From: Bacillota bacterium
GTDB lineage: Bacteria > Bacillota > Clostridia > Christensenellales > Aristaeellaceae
Direction: 5' to 3'
NCBI GenBank assembly: GCA_023411175.1
Contig: JAEYPB010000094.1
Span: 1-7,598 of the forward strand
DNA: 7,598 bases
Below the pieces are notes generated by a model that had not been told where the DNA came from, searched no databases, and was given only the letters and a program-made list of their open reading frames with translations. A program made the translations under genes and the position numbers. Shown in pieces: positions 1-6,195 of this stretch (positions are counted from its first letter, which is position 1; each line of letters opens with the position of its first letter).

Positions 1-267
1 CTCGGGTTATGCTACCGTGCAGTCAAGGCGGGTAAGCAGAGCCCTGCTTCCCGCCTCATCCTACAAGCTACCAAGGTATACGTTTTATCACGTCTTTTCG
101 GCTTTACACAAAATCTGGGATTGACCCGCCATCTCCGCCCGCGACGGCGACCGCTGGGCGCGGAAGTAAGGAGAAGGCTCTAGTAAACTACGTTATCTTT
201 CCGCCCAGTATTTCATTCTATCAATCCTTCTCGCGGTCGAGATTTGATTTCCCCTCTGTAGGCACGA
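1..267. other. Gene-free left end with several inverted repeats
   Basis: I see no coding region I would defend here. Reading frames are short and lack a start with a ribosome binding site. The stretch lies downstream of the minus-strand anti-sigma gene, so it may hold that operon's 3' end. It contains a strong hairpin at 27-55, a second pair of arms at 154-166 and 197-208, a third at 171-177 and 226-232, and a small hairpin at 229-242. None is followed by a clean T-run on the minus strand, so I do not call a terminator for the sigma operon. Confidence 0.5.
27..55. repeat. Strong hairpin, 12 paired bases with one bulge
   Basis: GGCGGG (27-32) pairs with CCCGCC (50-55). After a single bulged T at 33, AAGCAG (34-39) pairs with CTGCTT (44-49), leaving the four-base loop AGCC. 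The hexamer GCTACC occurs as a direct repeat on both sides, at 11-16 and 67-72. No T-run follows on either strand, so a standard intrinsic terminator is unlikely. It could be an RNA structure, a palindromic intergenic repeat or part of a mobile-element end. I cannot decide between these from the sequence. Confidence 0.6.
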
Positions 268-963
268 TCAACCGAGTTCTATACCAGTGTCGGTAGCTTC
301 ATCGACCGGGGGAACAATCATGCCGGTCTCCCAAATGGTGATATATTCTTCTGGAGTACCGACGCGAAGCTCTGAAACCTCGTCATGATCAACTTCGCCG
401 ATATCGTACGAATACCCGACGCCGTCGCGCAGCAGTATTCCGGGCTCTGACCACGGAACGGGCTCTTTTCTGTTGCCGCGTGTCAACCACGATTGGAACC
501 ATTGGACATAGACAACTTTTTGATCCAGATCGTAGGTGTAAGTAACGCGTGTTCCTTCGGTGTAGCCGTTTGTGTTCATGTGGAACAAAAGCACACCTGA
601 TTGTGTTTGACACAAATTGCTGATTTCAATGTTCGTGATTGGGATCGGTGCTAGGCTTGCGTTTAGTATGTATTCCCATGCCCACGACCCTCCCAACACC
701 AGCAGTAACGCGATCACAATCCCCAGCGCGATTGCTTGTATGCGTGTGCGCTTGAGCGCCCGATGGAAGCCCTTCCACGCGTTTACAAGGGAAATGTCCT
801 CAATCGGAGGCAGCTCGATCTTTTCCTGCATGCGTGCTACCACACCTGCGCAGGCCTCGCAGTCCTTCATGTGTTCTTCCACCAACTTCTGGCTCTCCAC
901 ACTCAGCGTATGATCGCAGTAGAGCGGCAGCAGATCGCGGATGACATTGCAATCAATCGCCAT
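268..963 (-). CDS. Anti-sigma factor with zinc-finger (zf-HC2) domain and one membrane helix
   Basis: This 231-residue protein probably holds the neighbouring ECF sigma factor inactive at the membrane. The N-terminus has the anti-sigma zinc pattern: Cys5, then His31, Cys35 and Cys38 in HxxxCxxC spacing, with the usual LLPLYCD stretch around residues 11-17. Residues about 75-96 form one hydrophobic helix after a basic stretch (KRTR at 71-74), which puts the zinc domain inside and the C-terminal 130 residues outside. I do not recognise the outer domain. It presumably senses or transmits an envelope signal. The ATG start overlaps the end of the sigma gene by 11 bases and has a good Shine-Dalgarno site (GGAGGTG, about 972-978 on the minus strand) inside that gene, so translation is likely coupled to give balanced amounts. 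The zinc-finger/sigma pairing is strong; the signal is unknown. Confidence 0.9.
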   Translation of the reverse strand: MAIDCNVIRDLLPLYCDHTLSVESQKLVEEHMKDCEACAGVVARMQEKIELPPIEDISLVNAWKGFHRALKRTRIQAIALGIVIALLLVLGGSWAWEYILNASLAPIPITNIEISNLCQTQSGVLLFHMNTNGYTEGTRVTYTYDLDQKVVYVQWFQSWLTRGNRKEPVPWSEPGILLRDGVGYSYDIGEVDHDEVSELRVGTPEEYITIWETGMIVPPVDEATDTGIELG

Positions 964-1447
964 ACAGTTCCACCTCCATAATGGTTCTGAGCTTTTCCTT
1001 TGCCCGATAGAAGGTTACACGCGCCCAACTCTCACTCTTTTGGAAGAGCGCAGCAATCTGGGCGTATCCGAGCTCACCGAAAATCCGCAGCGTCAGCACT
1101 TCCTTATACGGCTCCTCCATGCGATGTAGCGCCTGATGCAGCGCAATCTCTCGCTCCCTCTCGAGGTAGATGCTCTCAATGGTACCTTCAGCAGTGAGCT
1201 CTGGAAGACAGACTTCTGTCACATAAGGCTCTTCCTTGCGGACATGTGCGAAGTAGGTGTTCTTGGCGATCTGGCAGAGCCATGTGTAGACGCTACAGCG
1301 GCGTTCAAACCGCGCATATCCCCGGAAGGCTCGGACGAAGGTCTCTTGTGTGATGTCCTCCGCTATCCTGGCATCGCGCGACAGGCTCAGCGCAAAGCGG
1401 TACACATGCTGGTAATGCGCCGCGCATTGGGCGGCAAAATCCTCCAC
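953..1447 (-). CDS. ECF-family RNA polymerase sigma factor
   Basis: This 164-residue protein is the usual length for an ECF sigma factor, which has only regions 2 and 4. Region 2 spans about residues 10-72 and contains DITQETF (31-37) and the basic -10-reading segment with YTWLCQIAKN (54-63). Region 4 spans about 105-157, with a helix-turn-helix around GELGYAQIAALFQKSESWAR. It directs RNA polymerase to a small regulon and is controlled by the membrane anti-sigma factor encoded next. The GTG start at 1447 is supported by a Shine-Dalgarno-like AAGGGGGTGA a few bases upstream. A candidate ECF promoter just upstream suggests autoregulation. It reads away from the phage genes, so it is probably a host gene flanking the prophage, although carriage by the element cannot be excluded. 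Confidence 0.93.
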   Translation of the reverse strand: MEDFAAQCAAHYQHVYRFALSLSRDARIAEDITQETFVRAFRGYARFERRCSVYTWLCQIAKNTYFAHVRKEEPYVTEVCLPELTAEGTIESIYLEREREIALHQALHRMEEPYKEVLTLRIFGELGYAQIAALFQKSESWARVTFYRAKEKLRTIMEVELYGD

Positions 1448-1468
1448 CGTCTCACCCCCTTTATCCTA

Positions 1469-1497
1469 TTAGAGTGCATAATGGCTGATTTGTTACA
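1469..1497 (-). promoter_or_regulatory. Candidate ECF-type promoter of the sigma/anti-sigma operon
   Basis: On the minus strand TGTAAC (1497-1492) is followed after 17 bases by CTCTAA (1474-1469), about 20 bases before the start codon of the sigma gene. An AAC-containing -35 element and a short TCTAA-like -10 element are typical of ECF promoters, and many ECF factors transcribe their own operon. The assignment rests on resemblance and position only. Confidence 0.45.
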
Positions 1498-1560
1498 GGA
1501 TTTTCAAAAAAGTTCGATGATGTTGGCAAATCATTCATCCCTTTGCGCAGCAGGGCGAGT

Positions 1561-1583
1561 CCACAGACAAGTAAAGTTTGTGG
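1561..1583. repeat. Hairpin with 8-base arms
   Basis: CCACAGAC (1561-1568) and GTTTGTGG (1576-1583) are complementary apart from one pair that becomes a G-U wobble in RNA read from the plus strand. The loop is seven bases (AAGTAAA). No T-run follows. It may be a protein-binding palindrome, for example for the terminase, or a weak RNA hairpin. Confidence 0.45.
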
Positions 1584-1692
1584 GTCTCCGATGTGGCGCA
1601 GGAGGTACTCCGTCCTTCAATAGGGGGGGATCAACTCTCTACCACTTTAACGCGCCGAAGCGGGCCGCCCTGTTGCGTGAGTTTTTCGGAAA

Positions 1693-1720
1693 TCAAAAAT
1701 CAAAATTCAAAAATCAAACG
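1693..1720. repeat. Four tandem 7-base TCAAAAA-type repeats before terS
   Basis: TCAAA begins at 1693, 1700, 1707 and 1714, an exact seven-base period. The units are TCAAAAA, TCAAAAT, TCAAAAA and TCAAACG. The block is AT-rich in a GC-rich surrounding and abuts the terS ribosome binding site. Possible roles are a terminase-binding (packaging) site, an A-rich translation enhancer, or a simple slippage product. Confidence 0.7.
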
Positions 1721-1726
1721 AGGTGA
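1720..1726 (+). promoter_or_regulatory. Ribosome binding site of terS, decides the start
   Basis: GAGGTGA ends five bases before the ATG at 1732. An in-frame GTG at 1723 lies inside this site and would have no Shine-Dalgarno of its own, so the ATG is the better start. Confidence 0.65.
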
Positions 1727-1731
1727 CGTTC

Positions 1732-2232
1732 ATGCCCAGCGGAGGGTATCGGCCGGGGGCGGGGCGTCCTCGGAAAAGCATCAACGACAAGAAGCTCGAA
1801 GGCAAGGCGGTAAAACCGTCTGTCCCGTCCGCGCCAGCGCCGAAAAAAGTGTACTCCAAAAATGTAATGGCGAATTACTTCTCGATGGCGATGAAAGAGT
1901 GCGAGAAGGAAGTCCCCGCGGCTGAAGTTTTGCGAGCCGAACTCGAGGAATTCATTGCGGCGCGCGGTTGCGAAGGTTTCGTCGCGCCCCAGACGATCAC
2001 GGATTATGTGTTGAACAGGCAGGGCTTTCTCGCCTGCGAATGCATGAACCGGAAGATCGGCCGGATGACGAAGGAGCTCAAGCTGTCGCCCTATGTCACG
2101 GCGGGACAAGGCTACTACAAAGCGATGCGTGACGACTTCAACCTCATCATGCAGATCATCAACCGATACAGCAGCGACAGGGGCGAAGAGAAGAACGCCT
2201 TCCTGGAACTGCTCACGAACAGGGGGTTCTAA
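1732..2232 (+). CDS. terS: Phage terminase small subunit, P27-like
   Basis: The product (166 residues from the chosen ATG) is likely the DNA-recognition subunit of the phage packaging motor. It binds the phage packaging site and hands the DNA to the large subunit. The N-terminus is basic and carries the GGYRPGAGRP signature (residues 4-13) common in P27-like small terminases. A helical middle section follows. The C-terminal third has an SPYVTAGQGYYKAM-type segment (about 120-133 from this ATG) like that of P27 small subunits from Firmicutes phages. It is the first gene of the plus-strand phage run and ends two bases before the methyltransferase gene. Its partner, the large subunit, is not adjacent but starts at 6722. 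The assignment rests on the N-terminal signature, size and context. I do not see a classical helix-turn-helix by eye. Confidence 0.8.
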   Translation: MPSGGYRPGAGRPRKSINDKKLEGKAVKPSVPSAPAPKKVYSKNVMANYFSMAMKECEKEVPAAEVLRAELEEFIAARGCEGFVAPQTITDYVLNRQGFLACECMNRKIGRMTKELKLSPYVTAGQGYYKAMRDDFNLIMQIINRYSSDRGEEKNAFLELLTNRGF

Positions 2233-2234
2233 GA

Positions 2235-3509
2235 ATGCGATCCACGTCCCGGTTTGAGCAAGTAGACATTGACCGCCTCGTCCCCTACGCGAGGAACGCC
2301 CGCACCCACAGCAAGGAGCAGATTTTGCAGCTGCGCTCCTCATTCCGCGAGTTTGGGTTCGTGAACCCCGTCATCGTGGACAGGGACTTGAACATCATCG
2401 CGGGTCACGGGCGCGTGGCGGCGGCGAAAGCCGAGGGGCTGATCGAAGTGCCCTGCGTGTTCGCGGAGCATCTGACGGACGCCCAAAAGCGGGCTTACAT
2501 TCTAGCCGACAACCGGCTTGCCTTGAGCGCGGGCTGGGATGAGGAATTGCTCGCTCTGGAGTTCGGCGAACTGAAAGACCTCGGCTTCGACCTTGAACTG
2601 ACCGGCTTCGACGCCAAGGAGATCGAGAAGCTGTTCGCCGGCGACGGTAACGACGTAGAGGACGACGACTTCGACCTGACGGCCGCTCTGGAAGAGGCGG
2701 CTTTTGTTTTACCCGGCGATGTGTGGACGCTCGGCGGGAGCCCCGCTGGCGGCCGGCACCGCCTGATCTGCGGCGACGCTACCGACGCCGCCACGGTAAA
2801 GAAGCTGATGGACGGCCGAAAGGCGAACCTTGTGCTGACCGACCCGCCATACAACGTGGCATTTGAATCGGCGAGCGGGCTGAAGATCAAGAACGACAGC
2901 ATGAAAGCCGAGCAGTTCTACGAATTCCTCCTCTCGGCGTTTCGGAATCTCGCGGAGAACCTTGAGTCGGGCGGCTCGGCGTACATATTTCACGCCGACA
3001 CCGAGGGCGAGAACTTCCGCAGGGCGTTCCGCGAGGCGGGTTTCCATCTCAGCGGCACGTGCGTCTGGGTCAAGGACAGCTTCGTGATGGGTCGCTCGCC
3101 CTACCAGTGGCAGCATGAGCCGATCCTCTACGGCTGGCTGAAAACGGGCACGCACAAATGGTACGCCGGGCGGAGCGAAGCGACCATCTGGAACTTCGCC
3201 AAGCCCAAGCGCAACGCCGACCACCCGACATCCAAGCCGCTTGACCTGCTCGCCTATCCGATTCGCAACAGCAGCCAAGCGAACGGCATCGTGCTCGATA
3301 CCTTCGGGGGGAGCGGCTCCACGCTCATCGCCTGTGAGCAGACGGATCGGATCTGCCATATGCTCGAACTGGACGAAAAGTACGCCTCCGTCATCCAGCG
3401 AAGGTACGCTGAGTTCAAGCAAAATGGCGGCGTGGACATCACCTGCGAGCGCGGCGGACAAACCTTCGCCTACACCGATCTCATGAGAGAGGTGGCTGCG
3501 CGTGAATAA
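2235..3509 (+). CDS. ParB-domain / DNA N-methyltransferase fusion
   Basis: This 424-residue protein probably methylates phage DNA at adenine N6 (or cytosine N4). Residues about 7-100 form a ParB/Srx-like domain, with PYARNARTH (17-25) and GHGR (57-60) in the place of the nucleotide-phosphate loop of ParB CTPases. The methyltransferase part has the catalytic motif IV DPPY at 203-206, motif X around HPTSKP (330-335) and the AdoMet-binding motif I DTFGGSGST at 355-363. This IV-before-I order is that of beta-class enzymes. The variable part between them, about 215-325, should hold target recognition. An acidic linker (about 136-148) joins the domains. The ATG lies two bases after the terS stop, and the end overlaps the next methyltransferase by 8 bases. 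No restriction enzyme accompanies it, so it is likely a solitary phage enzyme that masks restriction sites. The target sequence cannot be read from the protein. Confidence 0.9.
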   Translation: MRSTSRFEQVDIDRLVPYARNARTHSKEQILQLRSSFREFGFVNPVIVDRDLNIIAGHGRVAAAKAEGLIEVPCVFAEHLTDAQKRAYILADNRLALSAGWDEELLALEFGELKDLGFDLELTGFDAKEIEKLFAGDGNDVEDDDFDLTAALEEAAFVLPGDVWTLGGSPAGGRHRLICGDATDAATVKKLMDGRKANLVLTDPPYNVAFESASGLKIKNDSMKAEQFYEFLLSAFRNLAENLESGGSAYIFHADTEGENFRRAFREAGFHLSGTCVWVKDSFVMGRSPYQWQHEPILYGWLKTGTHKWYAGRSEATIWNFAKPKRNADHPTSKPLDLLAYPIRNSSQANGIVLDTFGGSGSTLIACEQTDRICHMLELDEKYASVIQRRYAEFKQNGGVDITCERGGQTFAYTDLMREVAARE

Positions 3510-5181
3510 GCCGCTCACCCTGGGTTCCCTCTTCGACGGCTCCGGCGGGTTTCCGCTCGGAGCCGTTTTACACGGCATCCGGCCTGTCTGGGCGAGCGAG
3601 ATCGAGCCCTTTCCCATCCGGGTCACGACGAAGCGTCTGCCTGAGATGAAGCACTACGGCGACATCTCCACGATCAACGGCGCGGAAGTCGAGCCCGTGG
3701 ACATCATCACCTTCGGCTCGCCCTGCACCGACATGTCGGTCGCGGGAAAACGCGCGGGTTTGGACGGCGATCAATCCGTCCTTTTCTATCAGGCGATCCG
3801 GATCATCCAAGAAATGAGGCGCGCGACCGATGGCAGATACCCGAGATTCATCGTATGGGAGAACGTCCCCGGCGCGTTCTCTTCAAACAAAGGCGCAGAC
3901 TTCAAGGCCGTGCTTGACTCGGTCGTCGGGATCGTCGCGCCGGGCGCCCAGGTGCCTGCGCCTGACGAGAACGGATGGCCGTATGCCGACGTACTCGTGG
4001 GAGACGGATGGAGCTTGGCTTATCGAACTCTTGACGCGCAATTCTTCGGCGTCGCCCAACGGCGCAAGCGCATCTACCTTGTCGCGGATTTTAGAGGCGA
4101 ACGCGCCGGAGAGATATTGTTTGAGCGAGAGGGCGTGCGCAGGGATTTTGCGCCGCGCTTTCCAGCGGGGGAAGGAACTGCCGGAGGTGCTGCGACTGGC
4201 GCTGGAAGCGCAGGCGGCGGGAGCCGAGCAGTAGCTTTCGAGCCGGGCGCCGCTTCCCGGTTAGGCGGGCACTGCTGGGAAGAATTCGCGGGAACGTTGC
4301 GCGCCGACGCCGGCGACAACCAGACGGCGGTCGTTTACGACGCCCGTGGAAACGGCGGCGGTGAGATCACAAACACCCTTACAGGCGACCACGAAAACCG
4401 AGTGACCGACTATACGGCTCTCGTTGCCGGACCCTGTGCCGCCAACATGAACGGACAGGCGGGCGTCAATTCCGCCCCTATGGTGATGGCCGCGTTTGGC
4501 GTCTGCGCCCACAACTCAGGCGCGATGTTGTCAGCAAACCCGCGCAGCGGTTTCTACGAGGCAAACACCGCGCGCACGCTCGACCAAAGCGGTGGGAACC
4601 CCGCCTGCAACCAGGGCGGCATCGCCGTGTGCGTTCAGGGAAGCCTGATTGGGCGGGAACAGAAGAATGGTCCCCAGGGGAGTGGCGTAAACGCGGAGAC
4701 GGCGTTCACGCTCAATACCGCCGACCGCCATGCCGTGGCGTACGCCATGACCATGGGAGGCTTTGCGGAGTTTCGGGAGGAGCAGGCCTCAACGCTCATG
4801 GCGCGGGATTACAAGGACCCGCAGGCCGCGTTGGCACCGCGGACGGCGGTGACCGCTGAGAAATCGGACAAGCCGCGCTATGTCGTCCGCAGGCTCACTC
4901 CGACTGAGTGCGCTCTCCTCCAAGGCTTCCCGCCTGACTGGTGCGCGGGGCTTGAAACGACGGTACCGACCGAGCAGGATATTGCCTTCTGGTCGGAGGT
5001 CTGGGAAACCCATCGCAAGAACATGGGTACGTCCTCAAGACCCAAGAGCCGCAGCCAAATCGTGAAATGGCTCCAGAACCCGCACTCTGACGCCGCCGAA
5101 TACAAACTCTGGGGCAACGGTGTGGCGCTGCCTTGCGTGTGTTTCGTCATGGCGGGCATCGTGACTTGTACACAAGACTGA
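3502..5181 (+). CDS. DNA cytosine-5 methyltransferase with repetitive recognition region
   Basis: This 559-residue enzyme transfers a methyl group to cytosine C5. The motifs run in standard order: I FDGSGGFPLG near residue 12, IV GSPC with catalytic Cys75, VI ENV at 120-122, VIII QRRKR at 186-190, IX RRLTPTECALLQGFP at 463-477 and X GNGVALP at 538-544. The part between VIII and IX is about 270 residues. It starts with a Gly/Ala/Ser-rich linker (about 223-241) and then holds five segments each built around a Thr-Leu pair (265, 292, 359, 403, 431). TL dipeptides mark target-recognition domains in this family, and several of them suggest more than one target, as in the multispecific Bacillus phage enzymes. 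The GTG start overlaps the previous gene by 8 bases and has an AGAGAGGTGG ribosome site. No partner nuclease is visible, so protection from restriction is the likely role. Confidence 0.94.
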   Translation: MNKPLTLGSLFDGSGGFPLGAVLHGIRPVWASEIEPFPIRVTTKRLPEMKHYGDISTINGAEVEPVDIITFGSPCTDMSVAGKRAGLDGDQSVLFYQAIRIIQEMRRATDGRYPRFIVWENVPGAFSSNKGADFKAVLDSVVGIVAPGAQVPAPDENGWPYADVLVGDGWSLAYRTLDAQFFGVAQRRKRIYLVADFRGERAGEILFEREGVRRDFAPRFPAGEGTAGGAATGAGSAGGGSRAVAFEPGAASRLGGHCWEEFAGTLRADAGDNQTAVVYDARGNGGGEITNTLTGDHENRVTDYTALVAGPCAANMNGQAGVNSAPMVMAAFGVCAHNSGAMLSANPRSGFYEANTARTLDQSGGNPACNQGGIAVCVQGSLIGREQKNGPQGSGVNAETAFTLNTADRHAVAYAMTMGGFAEFREEQASTLMARDYKDPQAALAPRTAVTAEKSDKPRYVVRRLTPTECALLQGFPPDWCAGLETTVPTEQDIAFWSEVWETHRKNMGTSSRPKSRSQIVKWLQNPHSDAAEYKLWGNGVALPCVCFVMAGIVTCTQD

Positions 5182-5191
5182 ACCCGTGTTT

Positions 5192-5298
5192 TCCCTTGAT
5201 ATTCTGTACGTCTATTATCGCATAACCGCTTGCTATCTGGGGCGTTTAGAGCGAACATACGCATACCGAAGGGGCGCAAGCCCCGCGGAATCAAGGGA
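5192..5298 (+). promoter_or_regulatory. Candidate structured leader before the 'virulence-related' gene
   Basis: In the 132-base gap, TCCCTTGAT (5192-5200) is perfectly complementary to ATCAAGGGA (5290-5298), which ends just before the ribosome site of the next gene. Nested inside, CCGC (5226-5229) can pair with GCGG (5285-5288), and GGGGC (5271-5275) with GCCCC (5280-5284) around a GCAA loop, a classic GNRA tetraloop. A smaller GTTT/GAAC hairpin fits at 5244-5256. A second GGGGC at 5239-5243 could compete for the same GCCCC. All main pairs nest into one branched fold whose closing stem touches the start of the Shine-Dalgarno region. A weak promoter (TTGATA at 5196-5201, poor -10) is also possible. 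I recognise no known riboswitch class. Confidence 0.4.
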
Positions 5299-5313
5299 GA
5301 AGAGGCTTAAAAC

Positions 5314-6195
5314 ATGAAAGTCTGCTACAATCTCACGGGCGCAGAACGCAAGTCGCTGGTAGCCGCCATCAGTCAGGAATTGAACGCCCCGGTCAAGTAC
5401 CTTGGAATGCCCACGGCGGCTTACGAGGTTGGCAACTTCCACATGGACAAGACCGGGACGGTCACGGGTCCGGACAACCGCGATTTGGTCGCCGACCTTT
5501 GCGGTCTGCACGACTTCAAGGCGGTCAGCGAGGAATACGACGAATACCCCGACATCGATCAGCACCACCCCGGCCGGTACGCGGACCCCAACGTCCCGCC
5601 GACCGAAGCCATGCTCAAGCACGCGGCAGCGTGGCTGGAAGGGCAGCCCGAATACGAGGACTTGAACCTCACCGAGCGCGAGGAACTGGGGCTTGGGCGG
5701 GAGCGCCGCGAAGACTGGCAGGGCGAGAACGGGATGCAGCCGAGCGACGTTCCCGAGCCCGACCGCCTCACCATCGAAGTGCCGCTCAAGGGGTTCACGC
5801 CTGAGAAGCTTGAAAACCTCACCAAGCTGGTGGGCGCCAAAGCCGCGCTTCTGAAAGCCGCTCTCGGCGCGGATGAATTGCCGATCCAAATGACAGAGGA
5901 TACGCTGGTGTTCCCCTGGTTCGGCGAAGACATCGACGCCGATCACACCGCCGCCTACGCGACGCTGGTCAGCCTTCTCTGCAGGACGGCGCTTGCGAAA
6001 AAGCGCGTCACGGCGAAGGATAAGGATGCCGATGGAAATCCGAAGTACGCCATGCGGTGCTTCCTGCTTTCCCTTGGCTTCATCGGCGACGAGTACAAGG
6101 CGGCGCGGAAGGTCCTGCTTTCCAGGCTAGAAGGCAATTCGAGCTGGAAGAACGGCAAGAAAGAGGAGGCGGCAAGCGATGAAGTTTCCGAGTAA
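5314..6195 (+). CDS. Phage protein of the 'virulence-related protein' family, function unknown
   Basis: This 293-residue soluble protein resembles a family that databases of Firmicutes prophages and integrative elements label 'virulence protein' without functional proof. Recognisable blocks are the N-terminus (MKVCYNLTGAERKSLV followed by PVKYLGMPTAAYEV), an ELGLGRERRxxxxGENGMQP block near 125-144, a DRLTIEVPLKGFTPEKLENL segment (about 150-169), PWFGEDI (about 206-212) and the C-terminal AMRCFLLSLGFIGDEYKAARKVLL region. I see no signal peptide, membrane helix or catalytic signature. The ATG at 5314 has an AGAGG ribosome site at 5301-5305, eight bases upstream. The end overlaps the DUF4314 gene by 17 bases. 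Its place between methyltransferases and terminase suggests a DNA-related or anti-host role, but that is inference from context. Confidence 0.75.
   Translation: MKVCYNLTGAERKSLVAAISQELNAPVKYLGMPTAAYEVGNFHMDKTGTVTGPDNRDLVADLCGLHDFKAVSEEYDEYPDIDQHHPGRYADPNVPPTEAMLKHAAAWLEGQPEYEDLNLTEREELGLGRERREDWQGENGMQPSDVPEPDRLTIEVPLKGFTPEKLENLTKLVGAKAALLKAALGADELPIQMTEDTLVFPWFGEDIDADHTAAYATLVSLLCRTALAKKRVTAKDKDADGNPKYAMRCFLLSLGFIGDEYKAARKVLLSRLEGNSSWKNGKKEEAASDEVSE

Larger units (their letters stand above)
1448..1719. other. Gene-free junction between sigma operon and phage genes
   Basis: This stretch separates the divergent sigma operon from the phage packaging genes. On the plus strand a frame stays open across it, but its start lies deep inside the antisense sigma gene, and it has no recognisable motif and no ribosome binding site. 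The stretch contains the candidate sigma promoter, a hairpin at 1561-1583 and the 7-base repeats at 1693-1720. Composition shifts toward higher GC around its right end. I see no integrase, no tRNA and no verifiable attachment site. In many phages of this type the packaging start (cos or pac) lies just before the small terminase gene, so this stretch is the place to look for it, but I cannot point to a cleavage site. Confidence 0.5.

Noticed and set aside
27..55. Hairpin considered as terminator of the sigma operon
   Set aside because: It is more than 200 bases from the anti-sigma stop and lacks a T-run on the minus strand.
1690..1720. Tandem TCAAAAA repeats considered as a prophage attachment site or CRISPR
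   Set aside because: There is no integrase, tRNA end or second copy in the window to support an attachment site, and seven-base units without spacers are not a CRISPR array.
1136..1726. 196-residue plus-strand frame across the sigma gene and the junction
   Set aside because: It starts inside the antisense sigma gene, whose motifs are convincing. The part outside it shows no family features and no ribosome site, and ends inside the terS ribosome site.
1723..1731. GTG at 1723 as the start of terS
   Set aside because: It lies within the Shine-Dalgarno sequence that serves the ATG at 1732 and has no ribosome site of its own at a useful distance.
1714..2343. 209-residue open frame on the minus strand
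   Set aside because: Antisense to terS and the start of the methyltransferase. Low-complexity Arg/Gly-rich sequence with no motif.
2709..3626. 305-residue open frame on the minus strand
   Set aside because: It lies antisense to the ParB-methyltransferase and the start of the C5-methyltransferase, both of which have full catalytic motifs. Long antisense frames are common in GC-rich genes. No recognisable domain.
3962..3968. CTGACGA, matching the first core block of a hammerhead ribozyme
   Set aside because: It lies inside the methyltransferase coding sequence, and I find no fitting second core block and stems around it. The intergenic gaps showed no hammerhead core on the strands I read.
3830..4234. 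134-residue plus-strand frame inside the C5-methyltransferase, suggesting an overlapping gene or frameshift
   Set aside because: The methyltransferase frame is continuous through motifs VI and VIII and continues into the TL region, so no frameshift is needed. The alternative frame looks like a shadow of the Gly/Ala-rich linker.
5233..5946. 237-residue open frame on the minus strand
   Set aside because: Antisense to the 'virulence-related' gene and its leader. The plus-strand protein matches a known family and has a ribosome site; this frame shows no domain.
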